The notes under the pieces are model-generated. The model saw only the letters and a program-made list of their open reading frames with translations. It did no database searches and was not told where the DNA came from. A stretch of DNA of 64,000 bases, from NCBI RefSeq assembly GCF_026151205.1, contig NC_087081.1, positions 11,967,113-12,031,112 of the forward strand, given 5' to 3'. Every line of letters starts with the position of its first letter. Position 1 is the stretch's first letter. The position numbers were made by a program, and so were the translations under genes. Positions 10,400-21,888 of the stretch are shown here, one piece after another. The DNA is from Bolinopsis microptera (lineage: Eukaryota; Ctenophora; Tentaculata; Lobata; Bolinopsidae).

Positions 10400-11290
10400 T
10401 ATACGGACTTCAAAAAACCGAAAAATTTATTTTCGGCTCAGAATGATCAAAGTAGCATGAAACATGAACAAAAGTAATTTCCAGAAAAACTTTGAAAAAT
10501 TTTGACTTAGAAAATTTTCGGTCCGAGTCATGTTCGATACCAGATACGTACCTCTGAAAGCAAAGCTCCCGCTTCCGAGCTCGTATTGCGAAGGGAGGCC
10601 TGCCTTCCGAGATCGCATTACAAAGGGGAACCCTCAAGTAAACAATCGTATATCGAAAGGTAGGTGCGGACTTTGAAAACCGAAAAAAAACTTTGAAAAT
10701 TTTTTAATTTTCGGTCCGAGTCATTCTCGATACGTACCTCTGAAAGCAGAGGTCCCGCTTCCGAGCTCGTATTGCGAAGGGGAGGCCTGCCTTCCGAGAT
10801 TGCATTACAAAGGGGAACCCTCGAGTCCAAAATCGTATATCGAACTTCGAAAACCGAAAAAAATATTTTTAGCTCATAATGATCAGGGTAGCATGAAACA
10901 TAAACAAAAGTAGTTTCCAAGAAAACTTTGAAAATTTTTGACTTAGAACATTTTCAATTCGAGTCATTCTAGATACGTCGTACCTCTGAAAGCAGAGCTC
11001 CCGCTTCCAAGCTCGTATTGCGAAGGGGAGGCCTGCCTTCCGAGATCGCATGACAAAGGGGTACCCTCGAGTCCAAAATCGAAGGGTAGGTGCGGACTTC
11101 GAAAACCGAAAAAAATATTTTCGGCTCATAATGATCAGGGTAGTATGAAACATGAACAAAAGTAGTTTCCAAGAAAACTTTGAAAATTTTTGACATAGAA
11201 AATGTTCAGTCCGAGTCAAATTCTCGATACGTACCTCTAAAAGCAGAGCTCCCGCTTCCGAGCTTTTCTCATATTGCTCGCTTTTCCCAT
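10400..11290. repeat. Imperfect tandem array, about 170-260-bp units
   Basis: Four units start near 10405, 10668, 10842 and 11094 with GGACTTCGAAAACCGAAAAA-like sequence. Each continues through TCATAATGATCA, CTTTGAAAATTTTTGACTTA, GATACGTACCTCTGAAAGCA and GGAGGCCTGCCTTCCGAGAT. Unit 2 lacks the TCATAATGATCA part. The start of the unit resembles 21595-21730 and, degraded, 23900-24110. Long antisense open frames here are accidents of the repeat. Confidence 0.85.
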
Positions 11291-12110
11291 TCATTCACGG
11301 CTTACGAATTGTAATAAGTTTCGATTGATTACATCAATCAGATGCTGTAAAAATCTCTTTGGGTTGCGTTCGGGATAAGGGTGGTAGTTAGTGAATTAGC
11401 TGAAGTTTATTGAATCTTTATTGCCGAGAACCTAACTGCCTTCGGGTAGTTCTTCTTAATCTATTACAATTGTAAATGAATGGGAAAAGCGAGCGACCGA
11501 TTTCATTCTTGGTATCATTTTGCATTTGAGAACGGTCAATCAAATTAATATCATTTCCTTTTGTTTGGGAAAGAGAGCAGAGAAACACTGGCAGCGGTCC
11601 ACTCTACCCATGATTATGGGTTTTGGTCAAATATCATCTCTTTTTGATTATAATGTCAGGGTACTTTATAAAGTCGAAATATAAACTGATATCTTCATTA
11701 TAAATTTATGTAAGGAGGAAGTTTCAACGATTTCGAAATTTTTCCTTTAAAAACAATTCCTTGTGTTTAGGTAAGCATATCGGTCGATCACTGACTGAAT
11801 ATGCCACTTAATACTCAATCAAGTTGGAATTAAATTCATATATAATGACATTAAACTGTCGTGGCAAAGCAGAATTTGTTGGAAATCACGAATGAGCAAA
11901 ATTCTCACCTTTCGCACGTACTTGCAAACTTTGAGCGGACGTTGCGTGCGCATCCAATACTAAATCGCCGTAAATTTTTTTATGTTGGTGTTTTATATAT
12001 ACAGGGTGTTTCAAGACTCGTGTCCAAATTTTGTTTGATAAGCATGCAAAGTTTCAAAGTATTTCAAGAAGAACTGTAATCACAACGGCACTCTAAAGTT
12101 GACAGAGAAT
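11291..12110. other. Repeat-derived stretch, inverted relative to 19.2-21.3 kb
   Basis: Positions 11470-11640 (TTGGTATCATTTTGCATTTG to CCATGATTATGGGTTTTGGT) match the reverse complement of 19259-19334 plus 20947-21010. Positions 11861-12080 similarly match the reverse complement of about 21065-21260. Here the sequence is uninterrupted, so it is the empty-site version for the hAT-like insertion at 19335-20946. TATATACAGGGTGTTTC near 11996-12012 resembles a Tc1/mariner terminus, but no partner end was found. No gene. Confidence 0.6.
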
Positions 12111-12114
12111 GACG

Positions 12115-13575
12115 AAAACAGTAATTTTCAGTGATTTTAGCAATTTTTTCCTTTTCACCCTTTTGAAAAAAGGCAATAGTGAAAGGTTAAGAATGGAGGT
12201 TTTTGCAGAAAAACGTGGATTTTGGAGAACGAGATAGGTGGGTTTAAATATGTCGTGTGTCCTTCCTTCCGTTCGTTACCATGCAACGAAAAAGTTGGGT
12301 GCGCGCGAGGATTGCTTGCGGAGATGTGATGTATAGATAGCCTGTGATCTATGAATGCGCGGCGCGACTGTGTTTTCAGTTTTAATGTATATGATGCATG
12401 TAATGTATAATATTACTATTAGGTAATACGCCCAATTTGTACGTGGCACGCGTAGTGTATTGATGTGTACACGTGTATAGTTTACCTTTGCTGATAATTT
12501 CTTGAATTACAGATACAAGTTAAGTTCTACGGCAATTGAACTGAATTTATATTATCATTATGAAGATTAAAGAGAGCTGATTGGAGCTTATACTTAAATT
12601 TATAGTAAATGTGAAATGGAAATCTAGCGTCCGCCAAAACGAAACAACGGGCGCAATTCTTGTTTATCAATTTGGGCGTGTCCCCACGTGTGCAACTTTT
12701 TGATTCATAACTTTAAAACTAGCCTAATACACAATTTAGACCTATAGAAAGCAGAACTGAGCTCCACAACCCAAGGCATGGCCCAACACCAGAGAATACT
12801 AAATCGCAAAATTGACGTTTTATAAAATAATTCTTCAAAAAAGCACAAACTTCAATGACAAATATTTTTATGAAGGAGCAAGCTAGAAAAACTTTCCGGT
12901 AGATTTTCAGAATTCTCAAACAATTATCTAACTTCAATGTTGCCTCGAATTCTGAATAAAATTACTCCTTAATGGCGTCAAATCGATTTTAAAAGTGATT
13001 ACTTTGTGAAAAATCAAGTTTTAACAAGAATTGCGCCCGTTGTTTCGTTTTGGCGGACGCTAGATTTCCATTTCACATTTACTATAAATTTAAGTATAAG
13101 CTCCAATCAGCTCACTTCAGTCTTCATGATAATAATATTGATAAATTATGCATTAAGTACAGGAATTGAGGAAACACTTGAAATTCAGTTCAATTGCCAA
13201 AGAACTTAACTTGTAAAGCAAAGAACTTAAATTGTAAGCAAAGGTAACTATACTCGTGTACACATCAATACATTACGCGTGCCACGTACAAATTGGGCTT
13301 ATAACCTAATATTATACATTACATCGTATACATTAAAACACAGTTGCACCGCGCATTCATAGATCACAGGCTATCTATACATCACATCTCCGCAAGCAAT
13401 CCTCGCGCGCGCAACTTTTTCGTCGCATGGTTACTAACGGAAGTAAGGAAGGACTGACGACATATTCAGACCCACCTACTGCAATCTCCAAAATCCACGT
13501 TTTTCTGCAAAAACGTCCATTCGTAACCTTTCACTATTGCCTTTTTTCAAAAGGGTGAAAAGGAAAAAATGGTTA
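12115..13575. repeat. Large palindrome (1.46 kb, arms about 550 bp)
   Basis: The left arm runs from about 12115 to 12665 and the right arm from about 13018 to 13575 in reverse complement. Matching landmarks are CCTTTTCACCCTTTTGAAAA against TTTTCAAAAGGGTGAAAAGG, AGATAGCCTGTGATCTATGA against TCATAGATCACAGGCTATCT, and GCGTCCGCCAAAACGAAACA against its mirror. The central spacer of about 350 bp has no recognisable coding sequence. It is probably a foldback-type mobile element or a fused inverted pair. A 22-bp ATGATGACGTCATCA-like symmetric word lies just outside at 13580-13605. Confidence 0.85.
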
Positions 13576-13768
13576 ACTTGATGACGTCATCAAGTGGTGA
13601 TGATGACGTTGAATCACTTTTTAACATAATGTAAACTAAAGTCTAAACAATTATCTTCAAGACCTGTGGTCCGAGATGGCTGTATCTTTAAATATTTTGA
13701 ATCTACGGACACCTGAATATAGCCTATAATTGACTGGCAAAGCGTCTATCTCTGAATATATATTATGT

Positions 13769-16700
13769 ATATGGACACGTTCATTTGAGTTTGAGGATAT
13801 TGGTAAATAAAAATAATAGCGTTTTTGACGATAGTGGCTTAATTTTGACATCTATTAACCACATAACCCATACTCCCATATGCACTGCTCAGAAAGAAAA
13901 TCTATTGTTGTTAGACACTAAAATGTATCAAATGTCACATTTTGTGTGACTTAATCAACTGCAGTTGTCTAATTACCATTCCTTGGCCTGAAACATAGTA
14001 GATTAGGTCAATCTAACAATTATGATACAACATTGGTTAAAGGGCACGGATTGAACGGTTACAAGGCAATATCTAGGTAACTTTGTCACACTCAGAATAC
14101 CATACCTCTATTCTACTGTGATGTGTCCTCAAAACCCTTTTTAGTTTTTACTCATTATTTGATGGTTGATCTACCAAGTACGGAGTACCAATCATAGCCC
14201 TTAAATATGTTGCTTTGAAAAGTTAGCTAATAGTAATACAGGCACTTGGTTATTGGGACATGAGGTTAATTCTGTCACAATATATGGAATTTAAAATTTT
14301 GAGCGAATTATTTATATCTGATTTTGGTTTGAAAGGCGGGAAAACTTTACATGATGACAAAGTAGTTGATGCAAGTTAAGATCAGTTGATGTTTACATTG
14401 TCACAAAAAATTATACGAAATCGCAAATAGGTTAAAAACAATGATTATATAATGAAATAGTCTCCTTTAATAACTCTTATAATAACTGATGTGACGGCAC
14501 TATCTGTCGCGGAGTCGAGTCCGCGGCGGAGCCGCCGGACTCCGAGCGGACTCCGGCGGAGCCGCCGGACTTCGAGCGGACTCCGGCGGTGCTCCGCCAA
14601 AATGTATTTACAGTGGACTCGAGTACATTTTGGCGGACTCCGAGCGGAGCCGAGCGGACTCCGAGCGGACTTTAAAGTCCGCCGCGGACTAAGCCACTAG
14701 GCGGACTCCGGTCCGCCGCGGACTCCGGCGGAGTGCTTGGCGGACTCCGCCGGACCTCTCCGCCAGACTTGAATCCGGCGGAGCTTGGCGGAGTCCGCCA
14801 GCTCGGCGGACTCCGCTCGGAGTCCGCCGGACTCCAACAGAGTCCACTGACTTCCGACCTCCGTCTTCCGACCCTCGGCTAAATTTGTCACGTGACATAC
14901 AACATAGCATTTTGCAATATTGTGGTCAGATGAAAAGGTCGCTAGCGATAAACCTTAACCATTACCCTCACAATGTCAATAGTGTACAACTCTAGTCCTA
15001 ACTTTGACCCTATAATGTATAAACGTTGACCCTAACCCTCCACCAAACCGTCCGCAGCGAAATATCAATGTCATTGACTGGTCACGTGACCAAAACAATT
15101 TTTGTCATATTATCTCATATGGGGAAGCGTTTTTAGCAAACAAAAATACGTCGACCATCACAGGACGACGCCAGCCAGCACTCTCTACGCTCTTCGAGCT
15201 CCGATCGTCCTGTGACGAAGTAAGGACGAAGCCTGAGGTCCTCAGGTAACATCGACCACCGATTGAAAATTCAAAGATTTTTTGACATAAAGGTCAAATG
15301 TAAAACTAAAATCTTGATGTTGATTGATTGACGACGTCAATTTTTGAGCACAGCGCGAGCGCATGCGGAAAAGGACCGCGTAGCTAGTCAAGATGTTGAT
15401 AAATATTTGGCTTGTGGCGCGATGTGTTGCTCTAACTATAGCCCTCTCGCTTGCAGTAGCGCGCGACCGCCGGAGGCGGAAATGACCTGGTTAGCTAGGT
15501 AAACGCGATGTGCCTTGTAGGATGAAATCCTACTAGCTGACGCCATTCGCAGCTGCCCAGAAAAGCTTACCGGCTGGCCGTGGTACTTGTAGGTTTACAA
15601 CCTACCAGGACGCGCGCCGAGTTGGACTCGTCGACGGTCCTGGAACAGATATTTTACGAGTATCACCCGTTAACGAGAAAAATTGCGTGGCGCGTCGGGT
15701 GGCACATCTTAACGGGTGATACGCGTATAAATTTCGATCGCTGACGTACAGCGAACATCACAGCTGCGAGTGGCGTCAGCTAGTAGGATTTTATCCTACA
15801 ATGCAAGGCACATCGCGTTCATTTAGCTAACCAGGTGCTTTCGCGCCGCTTCGGGCGCGCTTGTTCCACAAGTCATTTCCGGCGGTCGCGCGCTACTGTA
15901 AGCGAGAGTGCTATAGTTAAAGCAACACATCGCGCCACAAGCCAAATATTTATCAACATCTTGACTAGCTACGCGGTCCTTTTCCGCATGCGCTCGCGCT
16001 GTGCTCAAAAATTGACGTCGTCAATCAATCAGCATCAAGATTTTAGTTTTACATTTGACCTTTATGTCAAAAAATTTTTGAATTTTCAATCGGTGGTCGA
16101 TGTTACCTGAGGACCTCAGGCTTCGTCTTTACTTCGTCACAGGACGATCGGAGCTCGAAGAGCGTAAAGACTAAGAGTGCTGGCTGGCGTCGTCCTGTGA
16201 TGGTCGACGTATTTTTGCTTACTGGGGTCCGGCCGAATGACGCCACATGCAACGTGTAGGGTAAAACTTAAAACGCTTCCCCATATGAGATAATATGACA
16301 AAAATTGTTTTGGTCACGTGACCAGTCAATGACATTGATATTTCGCTGCGGACGGTTTGGTGGAGGGTTAGGGTCAACGTTTATACATTATAGGGTCAAA
16401 GTTAGGACTAGAGTTGTACACTATTGACATTGTGAGGGTAATGGTTAAGGTTTATCGCTAGCGACCTTTTCATCTGACCACAATATTGCAAAATGCTATG
16501 TTGTATGTCACGTGACAAATTTAGCCGAGGGTCGGAAGACGGAGGTCGGAAGTCAGTGGACTCTGTTGGAGTCCGGCGGACTCCGAGCGGAGTCCGCCGA
16601 GCTGGCGGACTCCGCCAAGCTCCGCCGGACTCCGCCGGATTCAAGTCTGGCGGAGAGGTCCGGCGGAGTCCGCCAAGCACTCCGCCGGAGTCCGCGGCGG

Positions 16701-18754
16701 ACCGGAGTCCGCCTAGTGGCTTAGTCCGCGGCGGACACTCCGCCGAGCCGCCGCGGAGCCGCTCGGAGTCCGCGGCGGACTTTAAAGTCCGCTCGGAGTC
16801 CGCTCGGCTCCGCTCGGAGTCCGCCAAAATGTACTCGAGTCCACTGTAAATACATTTTGGCGGAGCACCGCCGGAGTCCGCTCGAAGTCCGGCGGCTCCG
16901 CCGGAGTCCGCTCGGAGTGCGCTCGGAGTCCGGCGGCTCCGCCGCGGACTCGACTCCGCGACGGATAGTGCCGATGTGACAAAGTAAACATGTCTTGCCC
17001 CTATTTTGAAGATCTATATATTCTATAACTTTATTAGAATTCAACATTCTTTCAGAAAAAATTGGTAGAATATTGTCCAGAACATCAGAGCTCAAGTTTA
17101 ACAATTTTAGGTTAAATTTGTCAAAGTCACTAAAAATGTGACAAAATCAACTTTTCCTGCCCAAAAATTTCAAAATTAGCATATGCTGCCTTATTACCTA
17201 AATAAATCAATCCAAACTACAAAAAATATATGTTAATGTGATGACAATTACCTAACTGTAATAATAACTGATGTGACAATGTAAAAATGTCTTGCCCCTA
17301 TTTTGAAGATCTATTACTGTATTAGAATTCAATACTCTTTCAGAAACGATAGGTAGAATATTTTCCAGAACATCAGATCTCAAGTTTAGCAATTTAGGTT
17401 AAATTTGTCTAAGTCACTAAAAATGTGACAAAATTAACTTTTCCTGCCCCAACAATTTCAAGATAGTGTGTAAAAATTAGCATAGGCTGCTTTATTACCT
17501 AAATAAATCAATCCAAACTACAAAAGAATATATGTTAATGTGATGATGATTACCTAACTCTAATAATAACTGATGTGACAAAATAAACATGTCTTGCCCC
17601 TATTTTGAAGATCTATTTATCTATAACTGTATTAGAATTCAACATTCTTTCAGAAACAATTGGTAGAATATTGTCCAGAACATCAGAGCTCAAGTTTAAC
17701 AATTTCAGGTTAAATTTGTCTAAGTCACTAAAAATGTGACAAAATTAACTTTTCCTGCCCCAACAATATCAAGATAGTGTGTAAAAATTGGCATAGGAAT
17801 TAGGATGCTTTATTGACTATATTAATCGAACCATACTACGAAAAAGATCGGTTAATCTGATGACGATTACCTAACTCTTATAATAACTGATGTGACGAAG
17901 TAAACATGTCTTGCCCCTATTTTGAAGAACTATACCTCTATTAGAATACTATGTAACTTTATCATCAAAAAAATTTCGATAAACTAGTTATTTTGCCAGC
18001 AAGGAGCTGACAGAGTTATAATAATTTTTTTGTGACGAAATTACCCTATTTTTGACCATGTTGCGGTAGTTTAATTGTGACACTGTTAACATATTACCAC
18101 CCGATAATGATTTATGTGACTGGTGCATGGTACTAGCAGTGTTGTTTGATCCATAGTACGTAATACAAAGGGTTTAAGCTGGTATATCATTATTTGTTCA
18201 ATTTCACACATGTTGAGATATCATGTGACAAAGTAAACTTGTCTGTGCCTTCTGTGTTTTAATTCCTTGCGACTATATGATATAATAACAATTCCTAGCA
18301 CTTCCAGGCCATTAAATAAACCTACACTATTCAGCATTGCTTATCAGGGTTCCCTAAACATTCTTCACATATTTTCTTAAATGTGTGACACAGTAAACCT
18401 GAGTGCACCATCTAACGAAAAAAGTCGTCAAATATGTAGGTAATGGTCATATGTACCCATCAAATCAACTGGACACTCAAAATTTTGGTCAAAAACGGCA
18501 GCAAGGGGTCCATATTTACTCTGTCACATGTTTATAGTGTGACAATGTAACCATTTCCGTGCCGGCCGTATTTAAGCGATATCTTATCACCTATCATTGT
18601 TATGTGACAAAGTTAGCCTAGAGGATGAGACGATTATCCTAACCATCAAGGGTTTGTGTAATTTCATAGTGTGACAAAGTCAACTACACTGTGCTTTTTA
18701 ATAGGGTCACTTATATTTACCAATATCCTCAAACTCAAATGAACGTGTCCATAT
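13769..18754. mobile_element. GTCACA-rich TIR element, copy 2, inverted and split by another element
   Basis: It has the same ends as copy 1 (ATATGGACACGTTCATTT at 13769, mirror at 18754) but in the opposite orientation. Its left part matches the right part of copy 1, and its right part (18754 backwards) matches 7554 onward base for base over long stretches. Removing the 2477-bp insertion at 14496-16972 leaves about 2.5 kb, the size of copy 1. The TGTGACAAAGTAAAC-type motifs recur about every 150 bp from 16975 to 18680. The two copies, in opposite orientation about 3.75 kb apart, make the whole 7.5-18.8 kb stretch an inverted duplication. Confidence 0.8.
14496..16972. mobile_element. Palindromic hAT-like element with 8-bp target duplication
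   Basis: It starts GGCACTATCTGTCGCGGAG and ends with the mirror, finishing GATAGTGCC. The 8-bp sequence GATGTGAC directly flanks both sides (14488-14495, 16973-16980), an exact target duplication. Essentially the whole element is one palindrome: arms of about 1.2 kb meet near 15690. The outer 400-480 bp of each arm is a GC-rich minisatellite of 10-11-bp words (GCGGACTCCGA, GTCCGCCGGA). Inner landmarks such as TTGGTCACGTGACC and GGAGGGTTAGGGTCAACGTT are mirrored. No transposase gene. The 8-bp duplication suggests hAT, though the terminal bases are not the usual CAG form. Confidence 0.85.
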
Positions 18755-19334
18755 CTGCAGTAAGTGTATCATACAATGCTGGCAAGCATTACCGTCGCCC
18801 TTATATTCACAATACTATTTACCCCCTATACTATTTAATAGTATAAACAATAAAGGGGATATAATAGTAACTATTATATCCCCTTTATTGTTTTCCAGGC
18901 ATTAAGACTCATCGAAAGTAGTTCAGCAGGTATATTTAAGTTCAAAACATTCTAATTCAATGTTAAAGATGACAGGAATAAGAAATAGTTATATGGAGGT
19001 TTTTAAGAAATTTGCGCAAAATACGCGCCAGCATGTTATACGAAATTAGGTAAAAAACCCAAAATCGCCATATTCAGGTGCCTTAAAAACCATGTTAAGA
19101 TTGAGTTAGAGATCTGAAACTTTACAGGGCGTCTAGACCTTGTCCAAATCGACTGTAAACAAAATTTCATGTTTCAGCAGTATCGGCAAGTGGGTTCTCT
19201 GGAACCCCTGTTTTACAACAGATCGTCGTGAAGTATATATTAATATAATATATATATTTGACCAAAACCCATAATCATGGGTAGAGTGTACCGCTGCCAG
19301 TGTCTCTCTTTTCCAAACAAAAGGAAATGATAGT
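18755..19334. other. Repeat-derived stretch, inverted relative to 37.5-37.9 kb
   Basis: GCTGGCAAGCAT...TTATATTCACAATACTATTTA at 18780-18830 and TTAAGTTCAAAACATTCTAA to TATACGAAATTAGGTAAAAA at 18936-19060 match the reverse complement of 37540-37890. The same sequence appears in corrupted form at about 24880-25330. No gene. Confidence 0.65.
18846..18892. repeat. Perfect 23-bp hairpin
   Basis: AACAATAAAGGGGATATAAT and three further bases are followed, after a single unpaired A at 18869, by the exact reverse complement ending CCCCTTTATTGTT. It is probably a collapsed copy of the GGGTAAATAGTAAAG minisatellite element seen at 37720-37870. Confidence 0.85.
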
Positions 19335-20946
19335 TTAGGCTATCCATTATCGGTATGAAATCTTTTATCTAGATAAACAGATAAAAATTTAGGTTTTATC
19401 TAGATAAAACCGATAAAACGGATAATTTTTTGCTGAAGGCCAAAGCCAAAATGTATTCCAAATTTCACAAAAACTAATTGTCGACTTTTATCACTGTTGA
19501 CCAGTTATCTTGATAAAGTACAACACCAACGGTTTCCTTCTCCTGAGAACAGTAACGCACTAGTTCTCTTCAAAACAGTAGACCACCGGTTTCCTTTTCC
19601 TGAGAACAGTAACGCACTAGTTCTCTTTAAAACAGTAGACCACCGGTTTCCTTCTCCTAAAAACAGTAGTGTACCAGTTCTCTTCAAAACAGTAGACCAA
19701 GGGTTTCCGTCTCCTGAGAACAGTAAGTAGTAACGTACTAGTTCTCTTCAAAACAGTAGACCAAGAGTTTTCTTCTCCTGAGAACAGTAACGCACTAGTT
19801 CTCTTCAAAACAGTAGACCACCGGTTTCCTTCTCCTGAGAACAGTAACGCACTAGTTCTCTTCAAAACATTAGACCACCGGTTTCCTTCTCCTGAGAACA
19901 GTAGTGCACCAGTTCTCTTCAAAATAGTAGACAAAGGGTTTCCTTCTCCTGAGAACAGTAGTGTACTACCAGTTCTCTTCAAAACAGTACACCAACGGTT
20001 TCCTTCTCCTGAGAACAGTAACGCACTAGTTCTCTTCAAAACATTAGACCACAGGTTTCCTTCTCCTGAGAACAGTAACGCACTAGTTCTCTTCAAAACA
20101 TTAAACCAGCGGTTTCCTTCTCCTGAGAACAGTAGTGCACCAGTTCTCTTCAAAATAGTAGACAAAGGGTTTCCTTCTCCTGAGAACAGTAGTGTACTAC
20201 CAGTTCTCTTCAAAACAGTACACCAACGGTTTCCTTCTCCTGAGAACAGTAACGCACTAGTTCTCTTCAAAACATTAGACCACAGGTTTCCTTCTCCTGA
20301 GAACAGTAACGCACTAGTTCTCTTCAAAACATTAAACCAGCGGTTTCCTTCTCCTGAGAACAGTAGTGCAACAAATACCAATTCTCCTCGAAACAGTAAA
20401 GCATTGAAAGTGATTCAGTGAATTGTTTCCTTATCCTGTGGAAAACTTGGAGCAACAGATTCCTTCTCCTGAAGACAATGTTTCACGCCTAGAACAATTA
20501 CGGAATTTAATTCAGTGCCCTGCCGGTATTTTTGACTCTAGTTAACAGAAACATGCTCGTTCCCGTCTCCAGAATGGTTGTAAGGTAGAACGCCAGCACC
20601 CTAGCCTCAAAATAACAATGTCAATAACTTTCTCTAGACTTCTACAGTTGTACAGTTCTACAGTTCCATAGGTATACAAATGTAAATAAACCTCTTAAGC
20701 TCACATTTAAGTAAACTACCTCTTCTATCATACAATAAAACGTTTGGGACTGTTTTTTGGATTACTTGGGAAGGCAAAAACACTAATATTTCTTTAAAAT
20801 TTTACGGTATTGTGGCAGTTTTTTCGGTAATTTCTAGTGAATTTTTATACCGATAAAAATATGTTTTATCTAGATAAACAGATAACCTTTTTTAACGAAT
20901 TATCGGAGATAATTATCGGTAACGATTATCGGAGTGGATAGCCTAA
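19335..20946. mobile_element. hAT-like non-autonomous element with internal satellite
   Basis: The ends are TTAGGCTATCCA (19335) and its mirror TGGATAGCCTAA (20946). Inside each end are inverted TTTATCTAGATAAAC and ATTATCGG words. The flanks are ATGATAGT (left) and ATGATATT (right), an 8-bp target duplication with one difference. The empty site is present in reverse complement at 11540-11560 and reads straight through. The 8-bp duplication suggests hAT. There is no transposase; the middle is a tandem array. Confidence 0.85.
19510..20395. repeat. Tandem array, 57-60-bp unit, about 15 copies
   Basis: Each unit reads CGGTTTCCTTCTCCTGAGAA, then CAGTA.CGCACTAGTTCTCT and TCAAAACAGTAGACCA. A higher-order duplication of about 240 bp is visible (19900-20130 repeats at 20140-20375, including the odd ACTACC insertion). 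The long antisense open frame with ALLFSGEGNRW repeats is a by-product: unit lengths near a multiple of three keep it open. Confidence 0.9.
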
Positions 20947-20954
20947 ATGATATT

Positions 20955-21888
20955 AATTTGAATAACCGTCCGCAAATGCAAATTGATACCGAGAATGAAA
21001 TCGGTCGCTCGCTTTTTCCATTCGACCACGGCTTACGAATTGTAATAAAGCTTATTAACTTTGGAGTCCCGTTGTGATCCAAGTTCTTTTTGAAATCTTC
21101 TGAAACTTTGCATGCTTATCAAACCATATATTAAATACCACTATGCAAAAATTTACGGTGATTGAATATTGTATGCGCACGCAACGTCCGCTCAAAGTTC
21201 GCACGTGCGAAAGGTGAGAATTTTGCTCATTCGTGATTTCGAATATATTCTGCTTTCCACGATTAGGGGAAAAGTGGTCGATTTAAGGGTTCCGTTGGAT
21301 TTGAATGTTCACAAGGATTTCTCAACGGAATATGGTAGTTAGGACCCCTACGAACATAATTAGACTTGTCACCAATTTTGTATCTCACGGAAACACCTCT
21401 TTTTACCACTTTTTACCACCTTCTTACCACCTTTCTGGTTTGCCAACTATCTTTAGTTGTGAACGTCGTAGAAGGTTGCAAATTAATCGAGGATGTTCAT
21501 CTCATCAAAGAGAAAAACTTTTGTTAGAAAACTTTTTACGTTGGATAATCAGCTAATTGGGATAATTACCAATTAGCTAATTACCAAAAAAAGTGAAAAT
21601 TTTTATTGGCTCAAAATGATTGAAATCGTTTAAAACACGTAGAAATGTAGTTTTTAGAAAAACTTCAAAAATTGTTCACTTAAAATTTTTTTTCGAGACT
21701 TGGAAAAAAGTTTGAAAATTTGAAAATATATTATTCCGCCAAAAAGTGATCGAATTGCATGAAACGTGGATAAAAATGCTTTGCAGAAAACTTCGAAGAT
21801 TTTTTAGATTGGGGAATACTAAAATCATCAATATTGAAGTTGGAGTTCAGTAAAATCTCGACATATTTTTTATTTAATTTGGGTTTGC
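20955..21888. other. Repeat-derived stretch, left arm of a large inverted repeat
   Basis: The first 300 bp continue the sequence interrupted by the hAT-like element and match the reverse complement of 11861-12080 in part. Positions 21300-21875 are the clean arm of an inverted repeat whose other arm (23835-24365) is in the corrupted block. Short open frames here show no recognisable domain. Confidence 0.5.

Noticed and set aside
13580-13605. GATGACGTCATCA-like palindrome resembling a CREB/ATF site
   Set aside because: It lies between two repeat elements with no promoter or gene nearby, so a regulatory role is unsupported.
14491-17104. Arg/Ser/Pro-rich open frames in the GC-rich arms
   Set aside because: They are translation of 10-11-bp GC-rich repeats in a palindromic element, mirrored in both arms.
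19505-20381. 254-codon antisense frame with ALLFSGEGNRW repeats
   Set aside because: It is a by-product of the 57-60-bp satellite inside a hAT-like element. There is no start context, no domain, and unit length varies.
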